From assembly GCF_017052585.1 (NCBI RefSeq), contig NZ_JAFFHZ010000001.1:5890001-5954000 (forward strand): a stretch of 64,000 nucleotides of DNA, read 5' to 3'. Shown here piece by piece: positions 40,372-49,304 of this stretch; position 1 is the first letter of the stretch, and each line of letters starts with the position of its first letter. The DNA is from Paenibacillus apiarius (GTDB taxonomy: Bacteria > Bacillota > Bacilli > Paenibacillales > Paenibacillaceae). The position numbers and the translations under genes are program-made. The notes under the pieces are model-generated. The model was not told the origin of the DNA. It saw only the letters and a list, made by a program, of their open reading frames with translations, and ran no database searches.

Positions 40372-40854
40372 TCAATTCATGCCGCCATTGGCAGGGGTAA
40401 TTCCCATCATGCTCAGTTTTTTGTTCAGGCTCACTTCCACTTCTACTGTCGGTTGCCCCTTCTTGGTAAAAAGGGCCAGCGCATCCAAAGCTTGCTTCTG
40501 CATAGCGGCATTCAATTCCTCGAACGACATTTCAAGAGAAGCACTCGATACTTTGCCCGTCTTTTCCTCGATGACGACTTGGCCCTTCTCTTTCCCTTCT
40601 TTGAGATAAATGAACCATGTACCTTTATATTCCGATACGCTGCCCAATTCAATATCCTTGCCTACCAACTGGCGCATCGTTATCTGCGCTGTCTTGAGCA
40701 AATTGGCATCCAGATCGTCGATCGTCTTCTCCTTCTGCTCCTTCGTTTCTTTGCTCGCCGGCGCCGCCTCCGCCACCGTCCATACCGGTCCCATTGACGC
40801 AAACATCATGCTGGATACGGCCAACGCCGCGATCCTCTTTTTGTACGATTTCAT
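40372..40854 (-). CDS. Secreted PepSY-like protein, putative member of the sigma regulon
   Basis: 160 residues with a cleavable signal peptide (KKRIAALAVSSMMFASMG, likely cut after AEA near residue 30) and one small PepSY-like domain. The segment GSVSEYKGTWFIYLKEGKEK followed by EKTGKVSSASLEMSFEELN parallels the tail of the DUF4179 anti-sigma factor encoded downstream. It could therefore compete for the same ligand or the same fold partner. It is transcribed in the same direction as the sigma operon, 90 nt upstream, with no terminator between. GGAGG precedes the ATG. Function is unknown; a modulating role in envelope-stress signalling is inference. Confidence 0.8.
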   Translation of the reverse strand: MKSYKKRIAALAVSSMMFASMGPVWTVAEAAPASKETKEQKEKTIDDLDANLLKTAQITMRQLVGKDIELGSVSEYKGTWFIYLKEGKEKGQVVIEEKTGKVSSASLEMSFEELNAAMQKQALDALALFTKKGQPTVEVEVSLNKKLSMMGITPANGGMN

Positions 40855-40890
40855 GTTATATTCCTCCTGTATCTGAATTGGTTTCGCTTT

Positions 40891-40918
40891 TTAGATGCAA
40901 GAGGATCGGGTTTAGTTT
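40891..40918 (-). promoter_or_regulatory. Second copy of the putative ECF promoter
   Basis: Minus strand AAACT, 14 nt, TGCATCTAA, matching the element upstream of the sigma gene. It places the secreted protein gene under the same control. Confidence 0.5.
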
Positions 40919-41387
40919 CAATCGTTCAATAACATCTGCCAGTATTAACCCCCTGTCCTGACCTTTCAAATACAAGCTCGCCGTCAAGAGGGGATTCAAA
41001 ACATCCTTTCACCCGCTCTCCCCCTGCTTCAGAAAAACCGAGTCTGTTCCAAGAAAATCTGAAGCGTTGGGAGAGTGAACAAAAAGGGTAAATCATGGAT
41101 GCCACTCTAGCCAGGATCGCCGAAAGCCCACGAACAAAATCATGGGCTTCTTCTTTGCCGAATGCTGCAGCCTTAGTTATCATGTTCAGAAGAGAATGGA
41201 GCATAACGCCGCACATACGATATTAATGGAAAGCGGCATCGCTGTAAACAAGAGATGAAAGAAGGTTCACTTTTAGATGGATATCCAGAAATGACTGTTT
41301 GTACTGCACATAGGGAAATGCTATTATAGAACTAATTTTTACGAAAGTGAGCATCATACATACTAAATAAAGAAGGGATTTTATCGT
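40919..41387. other. Intergenic region, no gene recognised
   Basis: 470 bases upstream of yitT. A 96-codon minus-strand frame (40926-41216) has no ribosome binding site and no domain character, and I see no riboswitch fold. The last part should hold the yitT promoter. Confidence 0.5.
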
Positions 41388-42254
41388 ATGGCCAGAGCAC
41401 ACAAGAAGTTAACTATCCTAGATTACTTGAAGAGGGTTATATTCATTACCGCAGGCGCCGTATTAATGGGGGTCGCGCTTGAATTGTTCCTCGTGCCGAA
41501 CAACGTCATCGACGGCGGGATTACAGGTGTATCCATCGTTGTCGCCAAAGTAACGAATTTACCGCTTGGGTTATTTATCTTCATCATCAACCTCCCTTTC
41601 CTCATTGTCGGGTACAAGCAGATCGGCAAGACCTTCGCCTTTTCCACCTTATATGGTATTGCGGTCATGTCGGGAACAACCTTGTGGCTGCATCATGCCG
41701 AAGCATTTACAAATGAGAAAATATTGGCTGTCCTGTTCGGCGGTTTAATCCTTGGTCTTGGCGTCGGTCTGGTGCTGCGCTTCGGCGGCTCGCTTGACGG
41801 AACTGAGATTGTAGCCATTCTCGTCTCGAAGAAGACACGGGTGCCCGTCGGGCAAATTATTTTGTTCATCAACGTCTTTATCTTCATCATCGCAGGGTTC
41901 GTGTTCGGTTGGGATTCGGCGATGTACTCCATATTCACGTTCTACATTGCCTCCAAGGTCATGGACGTTGTCGTTGAGGGCTTGAATGAATCCAAATCGG
42001 TTACGATTATATCTTCCGAATACGAAGAAGTATCGCAAGCGATTCTGGATCGCCTGGGACGCAGCACGACGTTCCTCTACGGAAGAGGCGGTTACAGTAA
42101 GGAAGAAACGCAGATCATATACTGTGTCGTCACGCGTCTGGAGTTAGCCAAGCTGAAGGCGGTTGTGCAAGAGATTGATGAGAAGGCGTTCATCGCGATT
42201 GAGAGTGTATCCGACGTGCTTGGAGGCAACTTCCAGAAGAATAGCATACATTAA
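41388..42254 (+). CDS. YitT family membrane protein
   Basis: 288 residues with five to six predicted TM helices in the N-terminal 200 residues (DUF161/YitT repeats, with GGITGVSIVVAK and GGSLDGTEIVAILVSKK as the paired family motifs). A cytoplasmic DUF2179 domain at about 205-285 follows (TTFLYGRGGYSKEETQIIYCVVTRLE). This is the standard two-part layout and length for Bacillus YitT/YqfU/YpjC paralogs, whose substrate is unknown. AAGAAGGG lies upstream of the ATG. Monocistronic, ending at a bidirectional terminator. Confidence 0.92.
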   Translation: MARAHKKLTILDYLKRVIFITAGAVLMGVALELFLVPNNVIDGGITGVSIVVAKVTNLPLGLFIFIINLPFLIVGYKQIGKTFAFSTLYGIAVMSGTTLWLHHAEAFTNEKILAVLFGGLILGLGVGLVLRFGGSLDGTEIVAILVSKKTRVPVGQIILFINVFIFIIAGFVFGWDSAMYSIFTFYIASKVMDVVVEGLNESKSVTIISSEYEEVSQAILDRLGRSTTFLYGRGGYSKEETQIIYCVVTRLELAKLKAVVQEIDEKAFIAIESVSDVLGGNFQKNSIH

Positions 42255-42261
42255 TGAAAGA

Positions 42262-42298
42262 AGAGGCGGGCGCTCGCGATGTGCGCCTGCCTCTTTTC
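42262..42298. terminator. Bidirectional terminator between yitT and an MFS gene
   Basis: Stem AAGAGGCGGGCGC against GCGCCTGCCTCTT with one G/T mismatch and loop TCGCGATGT. TTTT on the right serves the plus strand and GAAAG on the left gives weak U for the minus strand. Confidence 0.8.
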
Positions 42299-42300
42299 GT

Positions 42301-43542
42301 TTACTTCTTCCGCAGCACCCGGGCGAACACGGCCATAATCGGCGACAGCAGCACAGCCGCGACCACGAGCGAAGCCCGGACGGAGATGCGGCTGCCCACC
42401 CAGCCGACCAACGGGCCGCCTGCGGCTTGGCCGAGCGCGTCCGATTGACTAATCATCGACAAGACGGTGGCGCGGGATTTGTTCTCGATGTTCATGTTCA
42501 GCCACGTATTGTATATCGGTTCTTTGAGCGTGCGAATCACACCGATCGCAAGCAGCGATCCAAGCGCCCAGGCGAAGCTCGGCGAGAACGCGAACGACAG
42601 GATGGCAGCGATATGTGCCGCAGTGAGCACGAACATGCCGTAGAAGACCGAATGCTCGTTGCTCATATCCAGCCGCTTCTCCGTGATACGTATGGCCAAC
42701 ATGCCGGTGAGCGTCGTCAGGACGGAGATGAGGCCGAACCAGATTGCCATGGAAGACAGCACGCCATGCGGGAATCCGATATCGGTAATGAGATGGGCCT
42801 CCCACAGCCGGTCATAACCTTCGGACGCCGCGCCGCTGAACAGCGTGACGGCAACGATCATCAGCAGCACCGGATGGCGGCGCACCACCTTCGCGCCCGT
42901 CACCCAAGTCGTCTTCATCTCACGCCAGTGCGAGGACTGCGCAGACCGCTCAGGACGAACAAACTTCGTCTCCTTCATGAAGAACATCAAAAAGACGCCA
43001 AGTCCCAAATAGTATAGACCCGCGGCCACAAACGGGAGATTGGGCGCCACCGTAGACAGCCCTACACTTAGCAGGATGCCAAGCAAGGTCGCAATCAACG
43101 ATACCCGCTTCGCCCGCATGAACAAATGCCCAACGTTCTCCTCACCGACTTCATCGACGATCCAGGCCATATCGGCCCCGCTGATGAAGGTCCAGCCGAA
43201 GCCGCTTATAAATTCCGCAACCAAAATCCACATAAATACCGAAATGAACGGGGTCAGCGATCCGATCCATTGCACGCTTCCTTCCAACACAAATCCGGCA
43301 CCAAGCACGAACATCCCGATAATGACCGATAACCGCCGGCTGTACGTATCGGCGACGACGCCTGTGACGCCTTCGAAGATGAGTGCGCTACACTCCATTA
43401 CCGTTCCCATCATGACGAGCTGGAACGGGGTCAGCCCAAGCTCCGCGATTAAATAAACTCCATAGGTCGTAGACATTGTGGAGATGGCAAGGGCCGTCAT
43501 AAACATCATAATGATATACACTTGTGACGCGCGAAAATTCAT
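42301..43542 (-). CDS. MFS transporter, unknown substrate
   Basis: 413 residues, twelve predicted helices. The loop motif GVVADTYSRRLSVIIG between helices 2 and 3 and the charged central loop (KETKFVRPERSAQSSHWREM) are typical of drug/H+ antiporter-like MFS proteins. GAAGGTGG precedes the ATG. It stands alone between yitT and the second sigma operon and shows no specificity-determining feature I can name. Confidence 0.88.
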   Translation of the reverse strand: MNFRASQVYIIMMFMTALAISTMSTTYGVYLIAELGLTPFQLVMMGTVMECSALIFEGVTGVVADTYSRRLSVIIGMFVLGAGFVLEGSVQWIGSLTPFISVFMWILVAEFISGFGWTFISGADMAWIVDEVGEENVGHLFMRAKRVSLIATLLGILLSVGLSTVAPNLPFVAAGLYYLGLGVFLMFFMKETKFVRPERSAQSSHWREMKTTWVTGAKVVRRHPVLLMIVAVTLFSGAASEGYDRLWEAHLITDIGFPHGVLSSMAIWFGLISVLTTLTGMLAIRITEKRLDMSNEHSVFYGMFVLTAAHIAAILSFAFSPSFAWALGSLLAIGVIRTLKEPIYNTWLNMNIENKSRATVLSMISQSDALGQAAGGPLVGWVGSRISVRASLVVAAVLLSPIMAVFARVLRKK

Positions 43543-43795
43543 CTAAATCAGTTCCACCTTCCCGGCAGACGGCACGTCACATGAGGAAAACGCAGTTTCC
43601 TTAGGGCCTGGATGCGCGCATACGCGCGTGCCGTACTGCCGTTTGTTTATTTTTATTCTCCGTTCGTTGATTTAAGATTGCGTTGTAGCTTTGCCGCATA
43701 ATCTGAACACCTCCAAAATTAAGTAATTCCATTATACCGATGCAGCCATCCAAAAAGATACAGTGAATCTTGTCCGCACCTGAATGGTAATACCA
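43543..43795. other. Intergenic region upstream of the MFS gene
   Basis: Contains the MFS ribosome binding site at its left end. There is a GC-rich self-complementary patch TGCGCGCATACGCGCGTGC near 43612. I see no reading frame. Confidence 0.4.
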
Positions 43796-43824
43796 AAAAC
43801 ACCGGCAGTAGCGTACTGCCGGTG
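43795..43824 (-). terminator. Rho-independent terminator of the second DUF4179 gene
   Basis: Perfect 11-bp stem CACCGGCAGTA / TACTGCCGGTG, loop GCG, with a run of A on its left (U on the minus strand). It lies 22 nt beyond the stop codon. Confidence 0.92.
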
Positions 43825-43846
43825 CGTCAATTACAGAATGTTGAAT

Positions 43847-45475
43847 TTACTGGCCCTTATCATGTTTGGTTACACGTTGTGAAGGTGGAACTTCAATCGG
43901 GAACGACCACGCGTCGCCCTCGTAGTAATACCGTGTCGTAATGACAGGAGCGAGAAGCTGCAACTCCTCGTTCTCCCACTTCTCTTCATAGCCTTTTATT
44001 TTTAGCTCATACTTCAGTGGAATCTTGCCCGTATTTCTTACCGCTTCTCTAATTTCGTACTCGTTGGTCTTCGTCCCGACGGAAATAAAGTTCGCTTTCA
44101 ATTCCGAGCCTTGCGCGAGAACCCAATGGGCAACGCGATAGAGCGGAGCCGGCATTACTCCTTCGATAACCATGACGGCGTTGGTTTGGCTTGGATTGCG
44201 CAGATCCGGTTCCAGCTTGAACGAGCTCAACATGAATTCCGTTCCGCCCGCCTTCAGCTTGACAGGCCCCTTGCGTACGTCGGCCGGACGGAACTTCAAC
44301 GACAGATCCGACAGCTCGTTATGCTCCTCGTAATCAAGGCGGAACGTCAGCTTTTGACCTTGCGGCCAACGGCCGAGCAGCGCGCTTGACGTGCTTGTAT
44401 CGTTGACGACCGCCCCCGACTCGTCCACAAGCTGCCACATGAAGGTGCGTTGGTTCAATTCGTACATGTTGCGCTCATCCTTCTTCAGCTCGTTCCAAAA
44501 CGGCGGCTTCACCCGGTATTTTCGCTGTTCCGCTTCCTCTGTCAATTGGTGGGACAGCCCTAGTTGCGTCTTTGTCGGCGTTAACACCAAATTGCGCACA
44601 TTGATGTTCAAGCCTTGCGGAGTCATAAAGGAGCGGTCGATTGGAATCCGGATCGTCGCTTCGCTGCTTTTCTCGAACGAGAACGGGACGCTTATGCGCC
44701 AATGCCCTTCTACCTTCGGGTTCGGCTCCTTATCCACACCTTCGATGAAGGGAACCCCTTCTCTCCATCCGCCTACTTCGCGGATATCCATATGGAGGGT
44801 CAGTTGTTTATGTTCCAGTCCGTACGGCAGCTTAAAATTGAGATAGGAAATGGTCGTATTCGACATGCCGCCACCGATCGAGTCAACTTCATATTCATTA
44901 CCGTTCTCATCCGTCACGTATAACCGATTGCGCTTGCCATCTATCTGGAGCATAGGTTCGTACACCGTGCCGTCCCTCATAATTTGATAGGCAGCGTATA
45001 CGCGCGGCGAATCGGGAAGAATTTCGTGAATGGACAAGGTGATTCCTTGATCGGTGTCGCTGCCCTCCACCCGTTCCGAGAACCCCATCTCTGCCGCATG
45101 ATCCACATTTACATAATATCCATACCCGAACAGCGACTTCAACATTTCCGCGAATGTCGGCGAAGCCGCCGCGCCGACGGTGACGGTGAATGCTACGCCG
45201 GCCGCAATCAGCCCGACGCGCTTCTGTCTCCTTCTCCGGCGTTGTGACGCATCTTCCAAGGCGAGAATCTCTTGCATGACGTTATCCGTGAACCCTTCAG
45301 ATACCGCGGGTTCCGGCATGTCTTGCCCGATGGCCCACTCATTCGCCACATCATCCGACTCCAATAACGCGGCGCATGACAAGCATGAGTCGGCGTGCTG
45401 CTCCACAGCGCCCAGCTCCCTCTTCGTAAGCGGGCGTTCCTCATCCATCAGCCGATGAAAGTCCGTGCAATTCAA
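43847..45475 (-). CDS. DUF4179 anti-sigma factor with zinc-finger anchor domain
   Basis: 542 residues. The N-terminal anti-sigma zinc-finger motif HADSCLSC (about 27-34) should hold the cognate sigma factor. An Arg-rich juxtamembrane stretch, one TM helix at about 87-106 (GLIAAGVAFTVTVGAAAS) and extracellular DUF4179 repeats follow. It overlaps the sigma gene upstream by 4 nt, an operon form typical of ECF switches. It differs from the other DUF4179 protein in having the zinc finger and lacking the PepSY tail, so the two systems are probably not cross-controlled. Confidence 0.9.
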   Translation of the reverse strand: MNCTDFHRLMDEERPLTKRELGAVEQHADSCLSCAALLESDDVANEWAIGQDMPEPAVSEGFTDNVMQEILALEDASQRRRRRQKRVGLIAAGVAFTVTVGAAASPTFAEMLKSLFGYGYYVNVDHAAEMGFSERVEGSDTDQGITLSIHEILPDSPRVYAAYQIMRDGTVYEPMLQIDGKRNRLYVTDENGNEYEVDSIGGGMSNTTISYLNFKLPYGLEHKQLTLHMDIREVGGWREGVPFIEGVDKEPNPKVEGHWRISVPFSFEKSSEATIRIPIDRSFMTPQGLNINVRNLVLTPTKTQLGLSHQLTEEAEQRKYRVKPPFWNELKKDERNMYELNQRTFMWQLVDESGAVVNDTSTSSALLGRWPQGQKLTFRLDYEEHNELSDLSLKFRPADVRKGPVKLKAGGTEFMLSSFKLEPDLRNPSQTNAVMVIEGVMPAPLYRVAHWVLAQGSELKANFISVGTKTNEYEIREAVRNTGKIPLKYELKIKGYEEKWENEELQLLAPVITTRYYYEGDAWSFPIEVPPSQRVTKHDKGQ

Positions 45476-46017
45476 GCGAATCCCCCCTCTTGAACGAGCA
45501 TGTCTCTCATTTTCTTTTTCGCCCGGTGCAGATGTACCTGTACCGTCGTCACCGGCACGCTCAACGCGTCAGCGATTTCCTTGTAGCTCATGTCCATATT
45601 GTAACGCATGAATAGCACGGTCCGATATGGAGCCGTCAAGCGATTCATCGCCTCATTCACTTGCTGTCTCTTCTCTTCCTGCAGCACAATATCCTCCGGC
45701 GTCGGCTCTGCGGCTACGAGCGTCTCCTGAAGCTCCGTCCACTGCCTGTTCTTCTGTCCGCGCCATTGCGACACGCTCAGATTGACGGCAATCCGGTAGA
45801 GCCAAGCCGGGAATGGCCTCGACGGATCGTACTTCTTCAGGTGCTTATAGGCGTTGACGAACGCAGTCTGAGCGACATCTTCCGCATCGGCCTGCGAGTT
45901 GCCCATGCCGACCAGCAGCGCACATAGCTTTCCTTTATATTTGTTTACAAGGTGGGCGTAACTGTGCGTATGTCCGGCCAATACCTGTGACACCCACTCC
46001 TGATCTTCGTTAACCAC
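45472..46017 (-). CDS. ECF-family RNA polymerase sigma factor
   Basis: Sigma-W/SigM-like ECF factor. Region 2 contains DAEDVAQTAFVNAYKHLKKY and FPAWLYRIAVNLSVSQWR. Region 4 contains LTAPYRTVLFMRYNMDMSYKEI and PVTTVQVHLHRAKKKMRDML. An ATG at 46023 directly abuts the GGAGG sequence (complement 46024-46028), leaving no spacing. The GTG at 46017 has a 6-nt spacing and is preferred, giving 181 residues. Translationally coupled to its DUF4179 partner by ATGA overlap. Confidence 0.9.
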   Translation of the reverse strand: MVNEDQEWVSQVLAGHTHSYAHLVNKYKGKLCALLVGMGNSQADAEDVAQTAFVNAYKHLKKYDPSRPFPAWLYRIAVNLSVSQWRGQKNRQWTELQETLVAAEPTPEDIVLQEEKRQQVNEAMNRLTAPYRTVLFMRYNMDMSYKEIADALSVPVTTVQVHLHRAKKKMRDMLVQEGGFA

Positions 46018-46134
46018 CCGCATCCTCCATCTCTGTCTATAGTGCGAATTTTCCTATCAATCGTTCGCTGCAAATCCAAGTTCACTACTCATACGAATGG
46101 AAGGCCGATTTTCTTACAGCATAGATGCAAATCT

Positions 46135-46183
46135 ATTTTCTAAAAAAGAAATGCTGGCGAGTCAAAAGACTTCACCAGCATCT
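46135..46183 (-). terminator. Terminator of the beta-propeller lipoprotein-like gene
   Basis: Minus strand GATGCTGGTGAAGTC, TTTT loop, GACTCGCCAGCAT, then TTTCTTTTTT. One mismatch in the stem and a good U run. Confidence 0.88.
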
Positions 46184-46236
46184 CATAGAAACGAGTTATC
46201 CTCAAGAACGGCGCAATCTGCGCCTTGTCACGGGAT

Positions 46237-47439
46237 TCAAGGTTGATGCAATTTCGTGAAAAACAACTTATTGCTGTTGCGATCCACGCCCAACGCCGCA
46301 TAGCCATTGTCTGACGTTTGCTTCGCCACAATTCCGCTTCTGCTTACCTGCACGCCGTCCTTATCCCCGGCAAGCAATTGATGCCATATCGTCTGTCCGC
46401 TGCCGTTTATTTTTGCCACATACTCATCTGCACTACTAAAGCCTCCATTGATCCTTTTATAATTCGCATACCCGGATACCATGTAATTGCCGTCATCCGT
46501 TGCCCGAATGCTCTTGAGGCCGCTTTGCGACCATTCGCTGGGCAATGTTTGCTCCCATTCCACGCTTCCGTCACCATCCAGCTTCAGCAAGTATCCGGTC
46601 GATCTTGACGCATAGTCAATCGTTGCATCGGAACCGGTGATGATTACCCCGCCATCCGGTGTCTCGACAGCGTCCGTTGCATAGGTATTGTTTCCGGTCT
46701 CGTGCTTCACTTCCCAGACGGCGTTTCCTTCCGCATCGATTTTGGAAGCATATAAATCGTAGTTATCCAAAATATCCGATACGCTCGTCCATAACCCTAG
46801 CAGCACGACTCCACCGTCAGCCGTTCCGATCAGATTCGCAACGCTATTCCGATTGGGCCCCGCAATCGTCTTCTCCCATTGCAATCCCCCATCCCTGTCC
46901 AGCTTGGCGACATACAAATCCTCTTTGCCATCGGGCATCGTGATGGTCGCCCCAAGGATATACCCGTCAGTACTCGTTTCCGCAAAATAGGCAGGGGTGT
47001 ACTTGGTCGTGTGGTTCAGTGACTGCTCCCAAATAATCTCCCCTGTTTCATCCATCTTGGACACCTTAATGTTCTTATCGGTCCCAGAAATGGAGGAAAT
47101 GAGATATCCGCCGTCCTGCGTCTGTTTTAGCCCTTCAATATACCTGTTTTCAGGAAGTGAAATTCTCGTGCTCAGCTCGCCGCTTTCACCCAAATGAACA
47201 AGCTCGGTCTGCGAAGTTCCCGCTGAACGCTTGGTGAATATTATCCCGCCGTCCTGCGCGTCTTGAAACGTTTTCGTTTCATGCCCATACATATCGTAGG
47301 TTTTCTCCAACTGTACCAGAGGCGCCGCTTCCGCATTCACCGAGTGGCCCCACAACAGGGAACCTGCGCACAGCAAGGCCAATATAGCCGTACCCGGCTT
47401 TTTTAGAACCTGATCGCGTCTCGTTATCCTCTCCATCAT
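46237..47439 (-). CDS. Secreted beta-propeller-like repeat protein
   Basis: 400 residues with an N-terminal signal or anchor segment (TAILALLCAGSLLWGHSVNA, cleavage after AEA near residue 38). The rest consists of about seven repeats of the form DGGYxxxG...xYVxKxDxxGxxxWEQ. Examples are DGGYLISSISGTDKNIKVSK, DGGVVLLGLWTS, DGGVIITGSDAT and NGYAALGVDRNS. This pattern is that of PQQ-like/SBBP-type propellers, and no catalytic residues are evident. GGGAGG lies 6 nt before the ATG. It ends with its own terminator. Function unknown; an extracytoplasmic binding role is plausible. Confidence 0.8.
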   Translation of the reverse strand: MMERITRRDQVLKKPGTAILALLCAGSLLWGHSVNAEAAPLVQLEKTYDMYGHETKTFQDAQDGGIIFTKRSAGTSQTELVHLGESGELSTRISLPENRYIEGLKQTQDGGYLISSISGTDKNIKVSKMDETGEIIWEQSLNHTTKYTPAYFAETSTDGYILGATITMPDGKEDLYVAKLDRDGGLQWEKTIAGPNRNSVANLIGTADGGVVLLGLWTSVSDILDNYDLYASKIDAEGNAVWEVKHETGNNTYATDAVETPDGGVIITGSDATIDYASRSTGYLLKLDGDGSVEWEQTLPSEWSQSGLKSIRATDDGNYMVSGYANYKRINGGFSSADEYVAKINGSGQTIWHQLLAGDKDGVQVSRSGIVAKQTSDNGYAALGVDRNSNKLFFTKLHQP

Positions 47440-47652
47440 CCAATCCCTCCCATACCATTAATGAAAGCACCTAATTATATACATATATTTATAGATTATG
47501 TATATAGTAGCGGAGTAGCAAATTCAGAGGAAACAGGATAAGTGGAAATGGGCTGTTGGACCAACGACTACCATCTCAGTCCAAAAAACTATATAATACA
47601 AATGTTATATCTCTAAGTCAGAAGGACAGGCTGGAAATGGGAGAGTGAAATT

Positions 47653-48486
47653 TTGAATTGGTGGGAAATGTTTGTCGGCTTTATATTGGGAATTGTAGAA
47701 GGCTTGACTGAATTTGCTCCGGTCTCTTCGACTGGACACATGATCTTAGTGGATGATTTTTTGCTGCATTCCAAGGAACTATTCACTCCTTCGATTGCGA
47801 ACACCTTTAAGGTTGTCATCCAATTGGGCTCCATTCTGGCGGTCGTCGTCGTGTTCTGGGATCGCTTCATGCATCTCTTGGGCTTGAAGAAAGCCCCGGT
47901 AAGCCCAGAACTTGGCAGAGGACGCCGGCTGAAGCTGACGCAGGTTATCGTCGGCTTGATTCCTGCCGCGGTGCTAGGTCTCCTCTTCGAGGACTATATC
48001 GATGAATATCTGTTCTCGACCCAGACGGTGCTCATCGGTCTGGTGCTCGGAGCCCTTTTGATGTTCGCAGCGGATTGGTTCCGTCCGAGCAAGCCAGCCG
48101 CGAAGACGGTCGACCAGATCACGTACAAGCAGGCATTAGGCATCGGTCTGTTTCAATGCTTGGGCCTGTGGCCGGGATTTTCCCGCTCCGGCTCTACTAT
48201 TTCGGGCGGCGTCCTGTTAGGCATGAGCCACCGGGCGGCATCCGACTTCACCTTCATTATGGCCGTGCCGGTCATGGCGGGCGCGAGCGGCTTGTCGCTG
48301 CTAAAGCATTGGAAGGATTTCACCGTTGATGCCCTGCCGTTTTTCATCATCGGATTCATCAGCGCCTTCATCTTCGCATTAATCTCGATCCGCTTCTTCC
48401 TGAAGCTGATTAACAAGGTGAAGCTGGTTCCATTCGCGGTGTACCGCCTCGTGTTGGCCGCTGTCATCTATTTCGTGTTTTTGTAA
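47653..48486 (+). CDS. uppP: Undecaprenyl-diphosphate phosphatase (UppP/BacA)
   Basis: Recycles the lipid carrier C55-PP to C55-P for cell-wall synthesis and confers bacitracin tolerance. The 277-residue polytopic membrane protein has both family signatures: EGLTEFAPVSSTGHMIL near residue 17 (Glu-rich catalytic motif; LTEF-PVSSTGH is canonical apart from FA for FL) and PGFSRSGSTISGGVLLG near 176. TTG start at 47653 with GGGAG about 9 nt upstream. Monocistronic with a strong terminator. Confidence 0.96.
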   Translation: MNWWEMFVGFILGIVEGLTEFAPVSSTGHMILVDDFLLHSKELFTPSIANTFKVVIQLGSILAVVVVFWDRFMHLLGLKKAPVSPELGRGRRLKLTQVIVGLIPAAVLGLLFEDYIDEYLFSTQTVLIGLVLGALLMFAADWFRPSKPAAKTVDQITYKQALGIGLFQCLGLWPGFSRSGSTISGGVLLGMSHRAASDFTFIMAVPVMAGASGLSLLKHWKDFTVDALPFFIIGFISAFIFALISIRFFLKLINKVKLVPFAVYRLVLAAVIYFVFL

Positions 48487-48494
48487 TCATACAG

Positions 48495-48531
48495 ACAGCC
48501 TTTGATCCCGAGGATCAAAGGCTGTTTTTTT
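48495..48531 (+). terminator. Rho-independent terminator of uppP
   Basis: Perfect 14-bp stem ACAGCCTTTGATCC / GGATCAAAGGCTGT with loop CGA, followed by seven T. It lies only 9 nt after the stop. Confidence 0.95.
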
Positions 48532-48539
48532 CGCTTCCA

Positions 48540-49235
48540 TTATACTGTCTGTCTAAGAATGCGGTACGGATAGCGAAGAAGTTGGGCATCATCATTGACA
48601 GAATCGCGCAGAACAATGTCCACTGGATGAATCGCTGCATACTTGTCGGTGCCGAACCATTGCCGCTGCGTCGAACATAGAATCAGCAGCCCTTCCTCAT
48701 TGCCCAGCGGCGCAAAGAGCGGATATGCCGCTATGTACACGTCAGCCCCATATCGCTCCTTCAGGGCCGCTGCCGCTGTCGGCACATCCTCAACCGGCAA
48801 GCCGATCTCGCTGATGCATTCAATGTCCGGCACACCGAACGAAGCGGACTTGCCCGCTTCCCTGCCTTGACCATCATGCCGCGCAATGAATTCGATAAGG
48901 TTGCCCGCCGGGTCGAATAGGTACACGGCATGCGCATTCCAGTGCGATAAATGCTGAATATCTTCCCCCTCTATACGGTTGATAGCCGCCCCTTTCCTTT
49001 TCAGCCAATCGACGCATTGCCCGATTTTATTCTCGGTTATGTTGAATGCGAAATGATAAAAAGGGCGTCCCGCCTCAGCCTCCTTGCCGCGCATGAAGGT
49101 AAGCCGTGAAGCGCCTGCTTGAAACGTGATGCTCTCCTCTTGTTCATGCATAATCGGAAGTTCCAGCACTTGGGAATAGAATCTCTTCATTTCCTGCAAG
49201 CCGCTCGTCTGCAGCCGGATTTCTTGGATTTTCAT
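48540..49235 (-). CDS. Glyoxalase/bleomycin-resistance fold protein (VOC family)
   Basis: 231 residues with an N-terminal VOC domain (about 1-115) beginning MKIQEIRLQTSGLQEMKRFYSQVLELP. It contains RPFYHFAFNI and AVYLFDPAGNLIEFIARHD, whose His and Glu could be metal ligands. The second half (about 125-230, GVPDIECISEIGLPVEDV onwards) looks like a further, weaker VOC-like unit. The frame is open further upstream, but GAGGAGG sits 8 nt before the ATG at 49235 and homologous N termini start here. Substrate unknown. Confidence 0.85.
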   Translation of the reverse strand: MKIQEIRLQTSGLQEMKRFYSQVLELPIMHEQEESITFQAGASRLTFMRGKEAEAGRPFYHFAFNITENKIGQCVDWLKRKGAAINRIEGEDIQHLSHWNAHAVYLFDPAGNLIEFIARHDGQGREAGKSASFGVPDIECISEIGLPVEDVPTAAAALKERYGADVYIAAYPLFAPLGNEEGLLILCSTQRQWFGTDKYAAIHPVDIVLRDSVNDDAQLLRYPYRILRQTV

Positions 49236-49270
49236 GCCGATTGCCTCCTCTTCCTTATATACTTGATGGC

Positions 49271-49304
49271 AAGGAGCACCAACCGTTATCGGATGGCGCT
49301 CCTT
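49271..49304 (-). promoter_or_regulatory. Hairpin in the leader of the VOC gene
   Basis: 10-bp stem AAGGAGCACC / GGCGCTCCTT with one mismatch, 14-nt loop, 35 nt before the start codon, no U run. It may be a structured 5' leader or chance. Confidence 0.25.

Noticed and set aside
40926..41216. 96-codon minus-strand frame between the secreted protein gene and yitT
   Set aside because: It overlaps the far side of a promoter region, has no ribosome binding site and no recognisable fold.
42163..43017. 284-codon plus-strand frame opposite the MFS gene
   Set aside because: Arg/His/Gln-rich antisense translation, runs through the end of yitT and its terminator, no ribosome binding site.
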